From Sarcomyxa edulis (Eukaryota > Basidiomycota > Agaricomycetes > Agaricales > Mycenaceae): a stretch of 64,000 nt of DNA. The stretch is from positions 558,001 through 622,000 of the forward strand of contig QUOL01000005.1 of the NCBI GenBank assembly GCA_009761415.1, in the 5' to 3' direction. This document shows positions 1 through 11,909 of this stretch, one piece after another (positions within the stretch are counted from its first letter, which is position 1; every line of letters starts with the position of its first letter). The position numbers and the translations under genes are program-made. The notes beneath the pieces are model-generated. The model did no database searches, was not told the origin of the DNA, and worked only from the letters and a program-made list of their open reading frames with translations.

Positions 1-51
1 GTTGTTGAGCTAGATTCACGGGCTGGAGGATCTGCCTTCAAATTTGTGTAA
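1..51 (+). CDS. 3' terminal exon of an isocitrate lyase/PEP mutase-superfamily paralog (partial)
   Basis: The first 17 codons of the window read VVELDSRAGGSAFKFV and then stop. The complete gene 1.4 kb downstream ends VISLDARAGGSAFQVV at the same reading phase. The match shows that the window opens in the last exon of a tandem paralog on the same strand; everything upstream is outside the window. Function is inferred only from that paralog. Confidence 0.8.
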   Translation, partial: VVELDSRAGGSAFKFV

Positions 52-1494
52 CTCCACTGGTATCGAAGCGTCTCAAGTTCTTCAGCATCCCGCTTGAACC
101 CGCCACTTACTTATACCGTAGTCACATACCCAGCGGTGCCAATCCTCTCGAGATCCCATGTGTGAAACTGACAATGCATGTCTTGTTATAATTTTGGACC
201 TGTAATACATGGTCATTTTCTCTGTCGATCTGTACGCCTTGGCGGTTCCCTGGCTGCGCAGCTAGAGGCGTGTGTTTACTTGTATCGGCGTTAGCAAACA
301 AACTGCGTAAAATCTAAAAATAGATCTAGCGCGTTGAGTTTTTAAAGTTCTGGACAGCAGAAACCAGCAGAAACTCTTCATATCTACAAGTGCCGGCGTT
401 GTGGAACGCCCTATCCTACATCTATAGCATTCCCTCGCTATCATGCTACACATACTTTGTGCTCCGAAATGACTCCGTCAGGCTTTCTCCGGTTTCCTAA
501 GACATTGGGTCTTCTGTGTTACCCACGCTTGCGCAATCTTTGTAGATCACTAGAACTCGAAGCTCTTCATCAAACTCTCACCTGTAGGCTGTGCAACGTC
601 TTTCTTCGTTGCCTGGAACAATCAGTATAGCTGCCGTCGCGCTTTAATTGCCACTGCTCAGCCTGAGGCCTCATACTGCGCGTGTTGAATGACACTCGAA
701 AGGTGTGTCTGAAGATGCTTCGTTCTTTCTCACCTTTTTTCCCGACAATCACCCCATTTCTTACACCATTATCAGAACTTCTGTGGCTATCTACAGCTCG
801 CACGCCAAGCTATGTCATGTCGGTCGGTGAGAATCATACCGACTGTAGAGATGTCGGGGATGCGTAGCCTGCGTATTTTACCGTTGTCCGCTCTACATCC
901 GCTCCAGCTTCACGGCATTCATTCTCGATTCGCCTCGTCCTTGTATGTATGGACGCTGATGCTTTTACCTTCCGGGGACCAGAAGCAAGGTTTCATCTGT
1001 TTCATCTGTAAAGTTTTCGACGTCTGTTCTATCGAGGTTTTCTGCTGGTTTCTGCCACAGCCTCAGGAAAAGGTTCCGAGCCATTTCAAACGGTCTGTCT
1101 TGGCAAGGATAGCTTGGCGGTTATCCTGTCTTGGTTCAACCGTGCTGACTTATCACTTGCTCTGGGGATAATTATTGGATACCCTTGAACTGGGAGCTGA
1201 GCTTTTCAGTGGTATGTGATTCTCGACGCTAATCTTATCTTATCTCGACCCAGGTTGCATCTTATCTTCGATTCTATTTCCACGTTTGTATCCGCTGTGG
1301 TATGTAGCCACCCTCTCCACTCCTTTCTCTTGGGTTTATTCCGCATGTCTTCTCTCAAGTGTGAGACTTACGTTTTCTTGATCTAGGTATTCCCAGGCAC
1401 CTCAATCCCCGACTTTCGTTTAAAAGGAGCTCCATGTACCACCTCACTCTCCAAGCGAACTTCCTCCCTTCAGCGCAACTACATCTCACTCACA
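52..1494. other. intergenic region between tandem lyase paralogs
   Basis: This stretch holds the 3' flank of the upstream paralog and the promoter of the next one. Short open frames on both strands show no recognisable domain or consistent splice structure. A pyrimidine-rich leader directly precedes the start codon at 1495. I see no RNA gene or repeat here. Confidence 0.5.
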
Positions 1495-2994
1495 ATGTCT
1501 CCTGCCCTCGACTACTTCACTCCCTCCCAGACCTCCGAGCCCGCCACAGAATCTGTGGTCAGAGACAACGGTCTCGAGGCTCCTCGTGATCCATCAGTAT
1601 ACTATAACCCTCGCTTGGACCCTAAGAACTTCCTTGAAGGAGAACTCTCGACTAACCCAGCTACTCGTCTCCGACAACTACTTGCTCGTCCAGGAATAGT
1701 CGTTGCCCCTGGTATCTGCGATGGCATCAGCGCTCGTTGTGCGCTCGAAGCCGGGTTCGACTGCATGTACCAGAGGTTTGTGACGTTGCAACTTGATATC
1801 TCATGTCATCTGTTTAACGAATCATTCTCCAGCGGTGCCGCCACTACCGCATCGCGGCTCGGCCAGCCGGATCTTGCTATCGCCACTTTGAACGACTTCG
1901 TCCAGGTAGGCTGCGGGTTCTCTAGATGTTAGAGATTTCCTTACACCAAACCCTCATTTTATTAGGCTGCACAGATGGTCTGTAGCTTGGACCCAACTTG
2001 CCCCGTTATTGCGGATGCAGACACTGGGTAGGCAGCGTGATCCTCATATCATCAAACTGTCTTAACCCTCGTCGATAACAGATTCGGTGGTCCAGCGATG
2101 GTTGCCCGTACCGTGACTCAATACGCACGCGCCGGTGTTGCCGCTCTTCATATTGAGGATCAAGTACAAACTAAGCGTTAGTATCGTCATCATTCAAGAA
2201 GTTCTTCTTGCTCATTAAATTCTAGGTTGCGGACATTTGATGGGAAAACAAGTAGTATCACGCGAAGAATTTCTCACTCGCATCAGAGCTGCTGTGATAG
2301 CACGAGACTCTATCCCGGGTGGTTCCGACTTTGTAAGAACTTGCTGTTTATGCATTGTATCTTATCTTTACTTCGTCTCCAGGTCATCATTGGTCGTACA
2401 GACTCTGCTCAAGTATTGGGCATGGACGAAGCTATCGCACGACTTAAGCTCGCTGCCGATGCTGGTGCCGATGTTTGCTTCATCGAAGGTGTAAAGTCAA
2501 AAGAGCTTCTTGAATCTACCGTTGCAGCACTCGCCCCGAAACCAGTAAGTCTCCCCATCAAGGTTCTATCTATCCTTCTGAACATGTGTTTAGGTTTTGG
2601 TGAACGTTATCTCTGGTGGCCTTACTCCATCATTCACAACCAAAGAAGCGGAAGAGATGGGTGCCAAGATAATTAGTACGCGACCCATCTGTTATCTTTT
2701 ATCTTTGATACCACGATAGCTGAACGCCACGTCATTAGTATTCTCACTGGTATCTTGTGTTGCTGCTCTACATGGCATCCGCGCCGCCATGCAATCTTTG
2801 AAAAAGACCGGGACCGACTTTGTGTCTGCGAAGGGCATGGACCCAAAAGCGTTCTTCGAAGTCATGGGTACGTGCTCCCCGTTCACAATACTGGTATATC
2901 TGGCCTATAACGTTCATCGCGGTTTCACGCAGGCCTACAAGAAGTCATCAGTCTTGATGCCCGTGCGGGTGGATCAGCTTTCCAGGTTGTCTGA
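1495..2994 (+). CDS. isocitrate lyase/PEP mutase-superfamily lyase (oxaloacetate hydrolase or 2-methylisocitrate lyase-like)
   Basis: Nine exons (1495-1775, 1833-1905, 1966-2027, 2082-2176, 2226-2332, 2383-2544, 2594-2675, 2739-2867, 2933-2994) give 350 residues in one frame. The Mg-binding ADADTGFGG segment, the catalytic-loop KRCGH motif and the GRTDS strand are all present, as expected of a TIM-barrel lyase that cleaves or hydrolyses C-C bonds of small dicarboxylates. In fungi this family includes oxaloacetate hydrolase, which makes oxalate, and methylisocitrate lyase-like enzymes; the sequence alone does not settle which one this is. There is no signal peptide and no C-terminal SKL-type tripeptide, so a cytosolic location is likely. 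The start is the first ATG of a long exon after a pyrimidine-rich leader. A paralog ends 1.44 kb upstream. Confidence 0.88.
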
Positions 2995-3682
2995 GCGCTT
3001 TAAAGCTCTTAAGTGTACATCTGTGAACCTACCGTCCTTGGTTTAGATTGATTTCCACAGTAGATAAACGGGCGTTATGTGTTGTTTTAAGGTTTATGTC
3101 ATTCTTTGGTTGTAAATGTTTTATTGCTTTTTATACAACGGTTGTTTTTCGATGACATCGCGTCGTCAACCCACCACTTCCAGAACTACCAGACTTTGAC
3201 TGTTAGATAGAAAAGCAGAGGTCAACCGAATGTTTTTGCTGTCTCAGACTCTGACCTTGCTTGGACCTTTCTTTACTTAATAGTGGCTGTACAGTCTTGT
3301 ATGCCTCGGTATTTGTGGGAAAGCACCGGCGCCGGGTCCTCCTCCTTCCTCCTCCTTGCCTCCTCAAGAAGTAGGTCATCCTATGTGATTCGTATGGCAC
3401 AACGGAGTCACGCTGGGTCGTCGCGAACTTCGATTACAATTTCCGGGATTTTGAGCATTGCGGTCATCCTCACCTTGCTCTCGCTCGAATTCGTGCTCCG
3501 TGTATCGCCCACTGCAGAATCTTTCTCGACGCTCTAAGAACCCGATGGTCAGATTCCTGGCACCATAACAGTCCACCTTCTCCTTTTGATCCTCTGGCCA
3601 TGCTTATGATTCCGTTGCGAATCCTTCAGCGTGACCTGTACAGAGACTGTCTACTCATGTGCAATGTAAATTTGTATCTTTG
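2995..3682. other. intergenic region upstream of laccase
   Basis: This is the 3' flank of the lyase gene and the laccase promoter region. Open frames here are short, overlap on opposite strands and show no family motifs. The only element I can name is the TATA box listed separately. Confidence 0.5.
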
Positions 3683-3688
3683 TATAAA
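3683..3688 (+). promoter_or_regulatory. TATA box of the laccase gene
   Basis: TATAAA lies about 65 bp upstream of the laccase ATG at 3752, a normal spacing for a strongly regulated fungal gene. Confidence 0.6.
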
Positions 3689-3751
3689 AGGTGTCGCTCC
3701 TCTGTGGCCATTATTATCCGGTCTTTCTTGTCGTGGTGTCCTTCGTCCAAG

Positions 3752-6056
3752 ATGGTTGGATTCGCCTCCCTTTCTACAGTTCTTTTCCTTTCTCTATTGC
3801 CTATCTCTCGGGCAGCAATTGGTCCGCAAGCCGAACTTACTATTTCCAACAAGGTCATTGCACCAGATGGCTTCAGACGCTCGTATGTAAATTATGCCGA
3901 CCTCCAGTACTCGTATTCAACTGTCCTCGCAGAGCTGTATTAGCGGGAGGAACCTTTCCGGGCCCCTTGATCAGGGGAAATAAAGTATGCAGTAATCAGG
4001 CATGCATAACCGCTATGTATCCTGACTTTTGTCCTTGTAGGGAAATTCCTTTGACATCAATGTTGTCAACATGCTGTCCGATCTGACCATGGAACGTCAG
4101 ACGAGCATCGTGAGTGACCTTATGTAGCTATCCCCTTCGTTTTGTTCCTACGTGTTTTGCATTATAGCATTGGCACGGTCTTTACCAAAAAGGCACAAAC
4201 TATGCAGATGGTGCTGCTTTTGTCACGCAATGGTCAGTGATCATCTACTTTGTCCTCTCAGGACTGATTGTTGAGCAATTGTAGCCCAATCACGTCTGGA
4301 GATTATTACCTGTACAGCTTCGAAGTCCTTGACCAAGTGAGTTCGGAATCGCTCTTCATTGTTTTTTGAAGACTGAATCTATAATTTTCAGGCTGGTACC
4401 TTCTGGTATCACTCGCACTTGTCGAGTCAATATTGTGATGGGCTTCGAGGTACGTCCAGGATCAGAAGCCCTTGCGTTCTGACCTCATACAAGATGCAGG
4501 TCCGTTTGTTGTTTATGATCCGAACGATCCTCATGCTCGCTTGTACGACGTCGATGACGGTAGGTTTTGTCTAATATTGCTATTCTCAGAATCTGTGCTC
4601 ATGCTCTCCCAGAGTCCACAGTACTCACTCTGGCAGACTGGTGAGCCTCTACAATACCACGGCATTGTTACACAGTACTTATAAGGCCACAGGTATCACA
4701 TTCCAGCCCCTTCTGCAGGTACCGCTCCATTGTCGGATTCGACGCTCTTCAATGGTCTGGGTCGTTGGCCTGGTTCGCTTCGCTCGCAACTTGCGGTCAT
4801 GAACGTCCAGCGCGGAAAAAGATATCGCTTCCGTTTGATTTCTTTGGCCTGCGATTCGAATTTCCAGTTTTCCATTGATGGTCATGATGTGACCATCATT
4901 GAAGCCGATGGCGAAAATACTGTGCCTTTAGGAAACATCGATTCCGTGCAAATATTCGCCGGACAGCGATATTCATTCGTCCTCAATGCCAACCAACGCA
5001 TCGACAACTACTGGATTCGTGCGGACCCTGATCGCGCAACTGCTGATAGTACCGGGTTCAAAGGAGGAATCAACTCTGCCATTCTTCGTTATCAGGGAGC
5101 GAGACCGGTCGAGCCGACCTCCACTCAGAACATCGTCAGGAGGCCTTTGAGAGAGGTGAATCTGCATCCCTTGACAGATCCTAAAGCGCCCGGAGAACCT
5201 TTCCGTGGAGGCGTCGACATCGCGCTCAATTTGAAGGTTGCCTTGAACGGTCAGAGACGGTTTGAAATCAACGGCGTATCCTTTGTCCCTCCAACTGTTC
5301 CGGTCCTGTTGCAAATCCTTAGTGGAAAGCATGCCGCTCAGGACCTTTTGCCTTCTGGCAGTGTATATACATTGCCACCTCAGAAGACCGTCGAGATTTC
5401 GATTCCTGCTGGCGTTGTCGGTGGTCCAGTGAGCATTGATATTTCACTGGCAGAGACAATACCTGATATCAGTGTTTTAGCATCCCTTCCATCTTCACGG
5501 AGTATATATCCCCTTGTGATCTATCTCCCGTGAATTTTGACGCCTCTCTTACAGCACTCGTTCTCTGTGGTACGCAGCGCAGGAAGTACGGAGTACAACT
5601 ACGTCAATCCCGTCAAGCGCGATGTTGTTGCTATAAGCGCAGATCGTAGCACTTCATCTACCGACAATGTTACGATCAGGTTCACTACAGATAACGTCGG
5701 CCCGTGGTTCTTGCATTGGTAAGATGATGTTTCTAGCGATTTCATCAAGTTCTCATACTGAAATATCTCTGAAGTCACATTGACTGGCACTTGGAGGAGT
5801 AAGTCCTTCATCATTGATATGTAAAAATGTTCTCTATCTGATTTCACGTCGCACAGGGGTATGGCTATTGTCTTTGCTGAAGACCCCGATCATACTGCGC
5901 AGCGCCTTCAGATACCTCGTAAGCTGGCGAAACTCCATCGTTGTGTATGGCCACTGATGTTTCTCTCTAGCACAAGACGCTTGGAATAGTCTATGCCCCA
6001 TCTATAATACTCTGGCCCCAAGCCAGTTGAACATCACGACTGTCACTGCTGCATGA
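3752..6056 (+). CDS. secreted laccase (multicopper oxidase)
   Basis: Fourteen exons (3752-3882, 3933-3984, 4041-4109, 4168-4232, 4285-4336, 4392-4449, 4500-4559, 4613-4640, 4693-5428, 5481-5501, 5555-5718, 5775-5798, 5857-5918, 5971-6056) give 535 residues, close to the usual 500-530. The N-terminus is a signal peptide cut before AIGPQ. All four copper signatures are visible: HWHG near residue 85, [13 protein letters not shown] near 128, HPFHLHGHSF from 418, and [11 protein letters not shown] from 478. The enzyme oxidises phenols with reduction of O2 to water outside the cell. The 21-nt exon at 5481-5501 carries exactly HPFHLHG. The residue ten after the type 1 copper cysteine (C479) is Met489, where basidiomycete laccases usually have Phe or Leu. 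An upstream in-frame ATG at 3659 was rejected because it would bury the signal peptide. Confidence 0.95.
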
Positions 6057-6209
6057 TCCTACTTCCAATTTTAATTCTATGGTTTTGATTTAGCTATCTT
6101 GGAGTATATCCAACATTTGAACGGTATTATCTTGTATAACTATGCGAACTGATATATATACGCGTGCATCCTCTGCGGATGTCGCGCTTTACCTGCTGCT
6201 GAAGACACG
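6057..6209. other. laccase 3' flank
   Basis: AT-rich sequence between the laccase stop codon and the MITE. I see nothing else in it. Confidence 0.4.
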
Positions 6210-6211
6210 TA

Positions 6212-6713
6212 CTGTAGCCCTCTGTATCGTACCAACGGTCACGCGTCACAAGGGGTCCGTTGCGTTGCTAATTTGGCGTGACGTCACGCGTCACCGAGGC
6301 CTGGTTGCTAACTCAGGGCCCTTCAAAAACCCTCCGAAAACGGGCTAAACTACTCGCAAAGCGACCAAAAATACAGATTTTCTTCCTCCTTCTTTCAGCT
6401 TTTTTCCTGATGCCTGGTGATCCAAAAATTACATCTTAGCTTGACTTGAGCCTCATTTTGACCTGTTTTTGGCCTAATTTTGTGTCGTTGGGCATCAAAA
6501 AATTCATTTTTGCTCCAATTCAAGCCTCTGGCATAACCAGTCTAATTTCTGAGGCTGTTCCTAGCCCAAACTTCACAAGAGAAAGTGGCCACGGTTACTT
6601 ACAGGTTGCTATATCTGGTTGTGTCACGCGTCACCTGACCCAGGTTGCTAATTTGGGGGATTTCGGAGGTGTCACGCACCGACCCCCGGTTGGTACGATA
6701 CAGAGGGCTACAG
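6212..6713. mobile_element. non-autonomous TIR element (MITE), Tc1/mariner-like
   Basis: The ends are inverted repeats of roughly 25 bp: CTGTAGCCCTCTGTATCG reads inward at 6212 and its reverse complement ends at 6713. Each end is directly flanked by a TA dinucleotide (6210-6211 and 6714-6715), which fits a TA target duplication. Subterminal GTCACGCGTCAC and GGTTGCTAA segments also recur in inverted orientation on the two sides. The 502-bp interior has no convincing transposase frame, so it would depend on a transposase made elsewhere. Confidence 0.8.
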
Positions 6714-6715
6714 TA

Positions 6716-7057
6716 GTCTGCCTTTGGCATGGCAGCCTGCTGCCTCGCTCGGCTAGAGTATGTCGCATATCTAAAGGATCTCCCAGAAATTGTAATTTTC
6801 CTTTGTTCGTAAATCTCTTCGCGCACTGGACGCGACGCGACGCATCAGGTGATGCTTTATATTTGAATTTTTCGAACCCCGGGGCTTTTCTCCCATGATC
6901 GTCCCCGGACGAAAAAACGACAATGCCGTGTGTATTACTGGCTAGACGGACTTCCGTGCCGGCATCTACATCCCTTTTCCCCACATAAATCTCAACTTCG
7001 AACTTCCCCTCTTTTCTCTGGTTATCATCCTAGTATCTGGACGACAGTACACCAGAC
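6716..7057. other. promoter region of the flavocytochrome gene
   Basis: Unique sequence between the MITE and the next start codon. Short open frames run on both strands, but none shows a domain. The CGACGCGACGCGACGC run near 6831-6846 is a small direct repeat. Confidence 0.35.
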
Positions 7058-9695
7058 ATGTCGGAACGACTCATCTCGGGACAGGAGGTCGCAAAACACA
7101 ATAGTCGGGAAAGCTGTTGGATCATAGTCCACGGTCAGAGACTACATTTGATTCCGCTCCAGACGATGCTTAATGAAATAAATCATGCTGCATAGGCAAG
7201 GTTTACGATGTCACAGAGTTTCTTGACGGTACGCTTCACTACCTATACGGAGATGGTGTGGCTGAATGTTACCCCCATTGATTCAGATCATCCTGGTCAG
7301 TGCTTCATGCAGCTTGGAATATGGCATGCTCAGTCGGTGTTACAGGGGGTAGCAAGATTATACTCAAATATGCCGGGAAAGACGCAACGTGCGTTCTACC
7401 GTCACATCGTCTTCGTTGTCTTCTGACCGACGACTCATCTTAGACGAGAATATGAACCCATCCATCCCCCAGATGCCATCACGACGAACCTCCCCATTGA
7501 AAAGCAGTAAGCTCATTCGGTTCAAGACTCTACGTCTTTGACTGAATATATCACCCACAGCTTAGGTCTCGTTCAACCGGACACTGTAGCGAAGGTCGAA
7601 GTCCAGATCACACCCGAGGAGAAAGCTCGTCTGGAGCGTTTCGAGAGTAGGCCCTCACTTGACCAGATACTCAATTTGCATGATTTCGAAGTGAGTTCCA
7701 CTTTCGTTTCCCACTGTAGCGGCAGACCCATATTGTGTGTAGGCCATAGCAAGACAAGTCATACCCGAAAAGGCTTGGGCATATTATTCGTCGGCCGCAG
7801 ATGATGAAATTACCATCAGAGAAAATCACGCTGCATACCACAGGTTCGCACTGGTTCTCTCATTCTTAGTCGTGAACCTTTTCCAAAATTTATGTTCACC
7901 AGGATCTGGTTCCGACCTCGGATACTCCGAGATGTAACAAAGGTTGACTGGTCGACAAGCATACTGGGAATCAAGACTAGCATGCCTATCTACATCGTGC
8001 GTCCAAATCAGACGCCGTCATACTGATATAGTCTGATCCTTTGAAATCCTTACGCAGAGTGCAACGGCGCTAGGAAAGCTAGGCCACCCTGATGGTGAGC
8101 TCAACTTGACCCGGGGTGCTGCGAAACATGGGGTCATCCAAATGGTACGTACTTCGAATTCTCTTGTAGTACTCCCCGATGTCGAACGAAATGCAACCAC
8201 CCCAGATCCCTACTTTGGCTTCATGTTCCTTTGATGAAATCGTCGATGCTGCTCAGCCAGGTCAAGCCCAATTCATGCAACTGTAAACACACAACCCTTA
8301 TTTGCGTTGACTTGGTTTACTCATTTGTATCGATCACAGATACGTGAACAAAGACCGAGAGATAACAAAGCGTCTCGTACAACATGCCGAACAACGTGGA
8401 ATTAAAGCTCTCTTCATCACTGTCGATGCACCCCAGCTCGGTCGACGCGAAAAGGTTCGTTCTTTCAGTCGCCTCTGGGTGCCGTACTGAAATGTATCAC
8501 CTTGCAGGATATGCGCATGAAATTCGAAGCGGAAGACCCGTCAGAAGTAAAGTCCACTGGAGGTGCTGGTCATGTTGACCGTTCTCAGGGAGCCGCTAGA
8601 GCGATTAGCGTGAGCATTCTTCTAAAGCTCAAGGTACACTATGAGCACGTCTGATACTTTCCACCTACAGTCTTTCATCGATCCAGGTCTTCAATGGAGT
8701 GATCTCAAATGGTTCAAGAGTATCACAAAGAGTTTGTTATACCTTTTCTTACTTGCTATATCTCACTAATCGTGCTTATCTCGCAGTGCCTCTCATTTTG
8801 AAGGGTGTTCAGTGTTGGGAGGTGGGTCTTTGTCTTCGTTGCCCTTTGAGCATCCTCTAATCAGTCTTATAGGATGCCCTGGAAGCATACGACCAAAATC
8901 TTGCTGGTGTCGTTCTGTCCAATCATGGTCAGTCCATATCTGAGATAGCTTCATCATCCGACAACACAATGAACCTGACCCCTGTTCCACAAAAATAGGC
9001 GGACGCCAACTCGATTTCGCTCGGTCGGGAATCGAGGTTCTAGTCGAAGTAGTCGCCAACTTGAAGGAGAAACGAGGATTGACATTCCCTAACGAGAAGT
9101 TCCAGTTGTTCGTTGACGGTGGTGTGAGACGAGCGACTGATATTCTGAAGGCTGTTGCTCTGTAAGTATTACCATTTCTTCTCAAATGTCCGTCGTGCAT
9201 CGTACTTACTCTGCATTACAGGGGCGCCACAGCAGGTAATCACCAATAATCACCTCCAACTTGCCATGTCGCTCATGAACTTATTCTTTACTGACAGTTG
9301 GTATCGGGCGTCCTTTCATATATGCCTTTTCCGCATACGGCTCGGAGGGTGTGGACAAGGCGCTTCAGATTTTACATGTGCGTATTCGACTGCGTGGCTA
9401 AGCTTTCTATGGAGCGCATGCTAACCACCCTCACGTCTTGCAGGACGAATTCGAAATGAACATGCGGCTCCTAGGAGCTCCCACTCTAAAGGACGTCGTC
9501 CCAGAGATGGTGGATGCTTCGAATCTACAATCCCATATTGTCGCTGTTCCTGGTGATAGGCTATATGATACTAACTGTACGTTGTGACATATATTCTGTC
9601 CTGCTAGTTTCGTACATTGACTGACTTATCAAAACATAGATGAATCGATGCAACATGCACAATTGCGGGCACGCGAGATCAAGTCGAGACTGTAA
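7058..9695 (+). CDS. flavocytochrome b2-type FMN-dependent 2-hydroxyacid (lactate or glyoxylate) dehydrogenase, probably peroxisomal
   Basis: Twenty exons join in one frame to 508 residues. The N-terminus is a cytochrome b5 domain with DDHPGGSK (heme His38) and EPIHPPD (heme His61). The rest is the FMN (beta/alpha)8 domain, with [20 protein letters not shown] and the active-site [11 protein letters not shown]. The family oxidises L-lactate or related 2-hydroxyacids and passes electrons to cytochrome c; a wood-rot homolog oxidises glyoxylate to oxalate. The heme domain begins at residue 1, so the long mitochondrial presequence of yeast Cyb2 is missing. The protein instead ends in Ser-Arg-Leu, a canonical type 1 peroxisomal signal. 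One exon (7287-7295) is only 9 nt and encodes the junction of the HPGG loop. Exon bounds from the 5' end: 7058-7133, 7196-7228, 7287-7295, 7346-7388, 7444-7506, 7561-7690, then fourteen more to 9640-9695. Confidence 0.93.
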
Positions 9696-11016
9696 ATGAC
9701 GGAGGAGAGTGTATTGGTTTGCTGGACTGGCATTTGTATATGTATGTACGACGGATCTGCACTACTTCGTGGTTGTGTTAGCATGACTGGCAGCTCCATA
9801 GAGGTTCTTAGAGGAATAATTCATGCACTTTTTCTCTTCAAGTGCACACTATGCACAATTATTATCATGGTTCCTTGTAATCAAAGAACAAACGACTGCC
9901 TATTGCAGCCGCGTCTTGAGAGTGGCGTGGCGGAGGTGGCGTGGGAATTAACGCACGGACCACCCACAAAAGCCTATATAAAGGTCGCCTCCGACTTCTC
10001 TGTTTCCCTAGAACATACTCAGCTAGGATCTCTTCTTCAGAAACTAACTCGAGTCTCGCATGTTTATTCATGCCGCATTCTTCAAATCCACTCGATGATA
10101 CTCGCACTGCCTCGTCAAACAGAGAACATGTCTTGCCTTCGTGCAGACTCGATGAAGTTTGGCTTGTGCGTTGTGGTGCTCTTTGAGCATCGTAACAAAC
10201 TCGCCAGCGAGCGCAGTGTCTGTCTGATGGATTCCTTTTTTATGTACCATTTGTTACCCCGTAGTGACTGGGAAAAAAAAAATTATTTCTCATCCTTAGC
10301 AGAATTCGATAAGAACGTCTCAAGATTTTGCTACTCGTACAAGCTCAATGATATTTGAAAGCCTTCATCACACATCAACACTCGTTTATGCGATGTATCT
10401 TTCATGATCAGTGTCTTTCCGGGGATTTGACGTGCAAGATGTACGAAATGCAATAGCAGAGCTTCAGATTTCGAGACGGGTTCTCTCGACGACGCCGAAT
10501 AATCCGCGTAACGAGCCAAGAGGAAGATTTGATTTTGCACTTGAAAGAAGAGAGAAATACGGGAGGGCTGCAATCATGCGGAATAGGCTTCTTGGGAACA
10601 TCCAATATGTCAGTCATGTCGAGGCGGGGACAAGAATGGGCAACACAGAATGAAAAACTCGCATGTCCTAGAGGTCGCAAGAATATGCGATAACCATCTA
10701 GAGCGGTTCAGACAACGGTTAAGCAAGTGGAAGGTGGACCTTCGGGAAAGCAATTGCATTGTATCTCGTGATTCGATACTTTCCAGGTATCGCCGCGTTT
10801 CTGCGGACTCCAGGTGAGTGATGAAGTAAAGGTAGGATGTATAGCTTACAAAACGGTGACGAGCGTCTCGTGGCGCACCAATAGCGAAAGTAAGGGCCAA
10901 GGCAACATGAACGTCCGCTAGTAATACCTTGGTCGGCTCGCGCACATTCCTTATTGCATCGCAGTAGCTCACTTCGGTAACAAAGACTAGATTGACCGTG
11001 CATGTCAAGTCGTATT
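9696..11016. other. region without a recognisable gene
   Basis: Between the flavocytochrome stop codon and the TMEM70-like stop codon there is no supported gene. A TATA-type promoter sequence sits at 9975. An open frame of about 220 codons overlaps it on the plus strand but has no family motif, begins right at the end of the previous gene and is probably chance. Overlapping short frames on the minus strand at 10330-11016 also lack motifs. A small lineage-specific transcript starting near 10005 is possible. Confidence 0.4.
9975..9982 (+). promoter_or_regulatory. orphan TATA-box promoter
   Basis: CCTATATAAAGG stands in a context that resembles the other TATA promoters of this window and is followed by a C/T-rich stretch. 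No recognisable coding sequence follows, so the transcript it might drive is unknown. Confidence 0.35.
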
Positions 11017-11909
11017 TCAACGAGCGAGGAGTTCTTCGTGAACATTGAAAAATCTGATCACAGGCTTTAAGCAACGTATGATGTTCAAAAAAATCGGGAC
11101 TCACCTAACGACGTTACCGACCTGACGGCAGGTCCCTGTTCCGTTCTCTTCCCATTTGACTATCCATTTCCCGACTACGGCACCAGTTTTATCCATAGTT
11201 TCTGCCACTGTTTCCTCTTTTCCTGGGACGAAGGCTTTATGGACTTCTTCTCGTCCTGGGGAAGGCATAGGTGTGATCGCTACTTTGGACAGTTCCCATT
11301 TCGCGAAAGGGCGATTAGTTTCAACCAAGAAATTTGTGTCATATATCTATGGGGTTCAGGTTCAGTCAGGCAGGTGAGCCTTCGAGGGCGAAACAATGGA
11401 CTCACTCGTGTGATTCGGGGTTGCAATGTCAAAGTCATTGTAGTCATTTCAAGGCCTTCTATCCCATCGTTTTCCGACGGTCTGAGATGACGCAGTGTCG
11501 AAACATACGACCCACCGATCCACGCCACAATACCCGTGGATATGCCACTGGTGACCATTGCAGAACCGGCCAATGCGATGCGTGCGGTCACGGGCAGGGA
11601 TGACTCGACGATGAAGAAGAAGGGTGCCATGGTGAATGACATTGCTAGAGAGCCCAATGAAAAGACTTTCAGGCGTCGGATGGTTGGTGCAAGAGGTCCA
11701 TGGTATGTATCGTTGTCCGTCTCCACAACGGGTGGTGCAACGGCCTCGTCCTTTGCGATACTAGAAATTTTACGACCTGGGAATGTGAATGGCGACTGTC
11801 GAACGTTTCTGCTAAGACATTGTAGACGCTGAACAGCTTGAGCAGGAGATCGATGAGAACATTTCGCCAGTATAGAGGTTGAGGCCAGTAGCCGACATAG
11901 AGGAAGCAT
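11017..11909 (-). CDS. TMEM70/TMEM186-like mitochondrial membrane protein
   Basis: Three exons on the minus strand (11909-11406, 11346-11105, 11053-11017) give 260 residues. An Arg/Ser-rich, acid-poor N-terminus suggests a mitochondrial presequence. Around residues 75-130 lie two hydrophobic segments: RRLKVFSLGSLAMSFTMAPF, then a stretch ending in SGISTGIVAWIGGSYV. A hydrophilic domain with an ETNRPFAKWEL segment follows. This layout fits the TMEM70/TMEM186 family, whose animal members assist assembly of respiratory complexes in the inner membrane. The family assignment comes from overall pattern, not a catalytic motif, and is moderate. The gene is divergent from the dynactin gene with 53 bp between start codons. 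Confidence 0.6.

Noticed and set aside
3659..3751. upstream in-frame ATG as laccase start
   Set aside because: It would put 31 residues before a good signal peptide and lies upstream of the TATA box's likely transcription start.
9696..10358. 220-codon plus-strand frame after the flavocytochrome gene
   Set aside because: It begins inside the 3' end of that gene and spans a TATA promoter; no motif and unlikely codon context.
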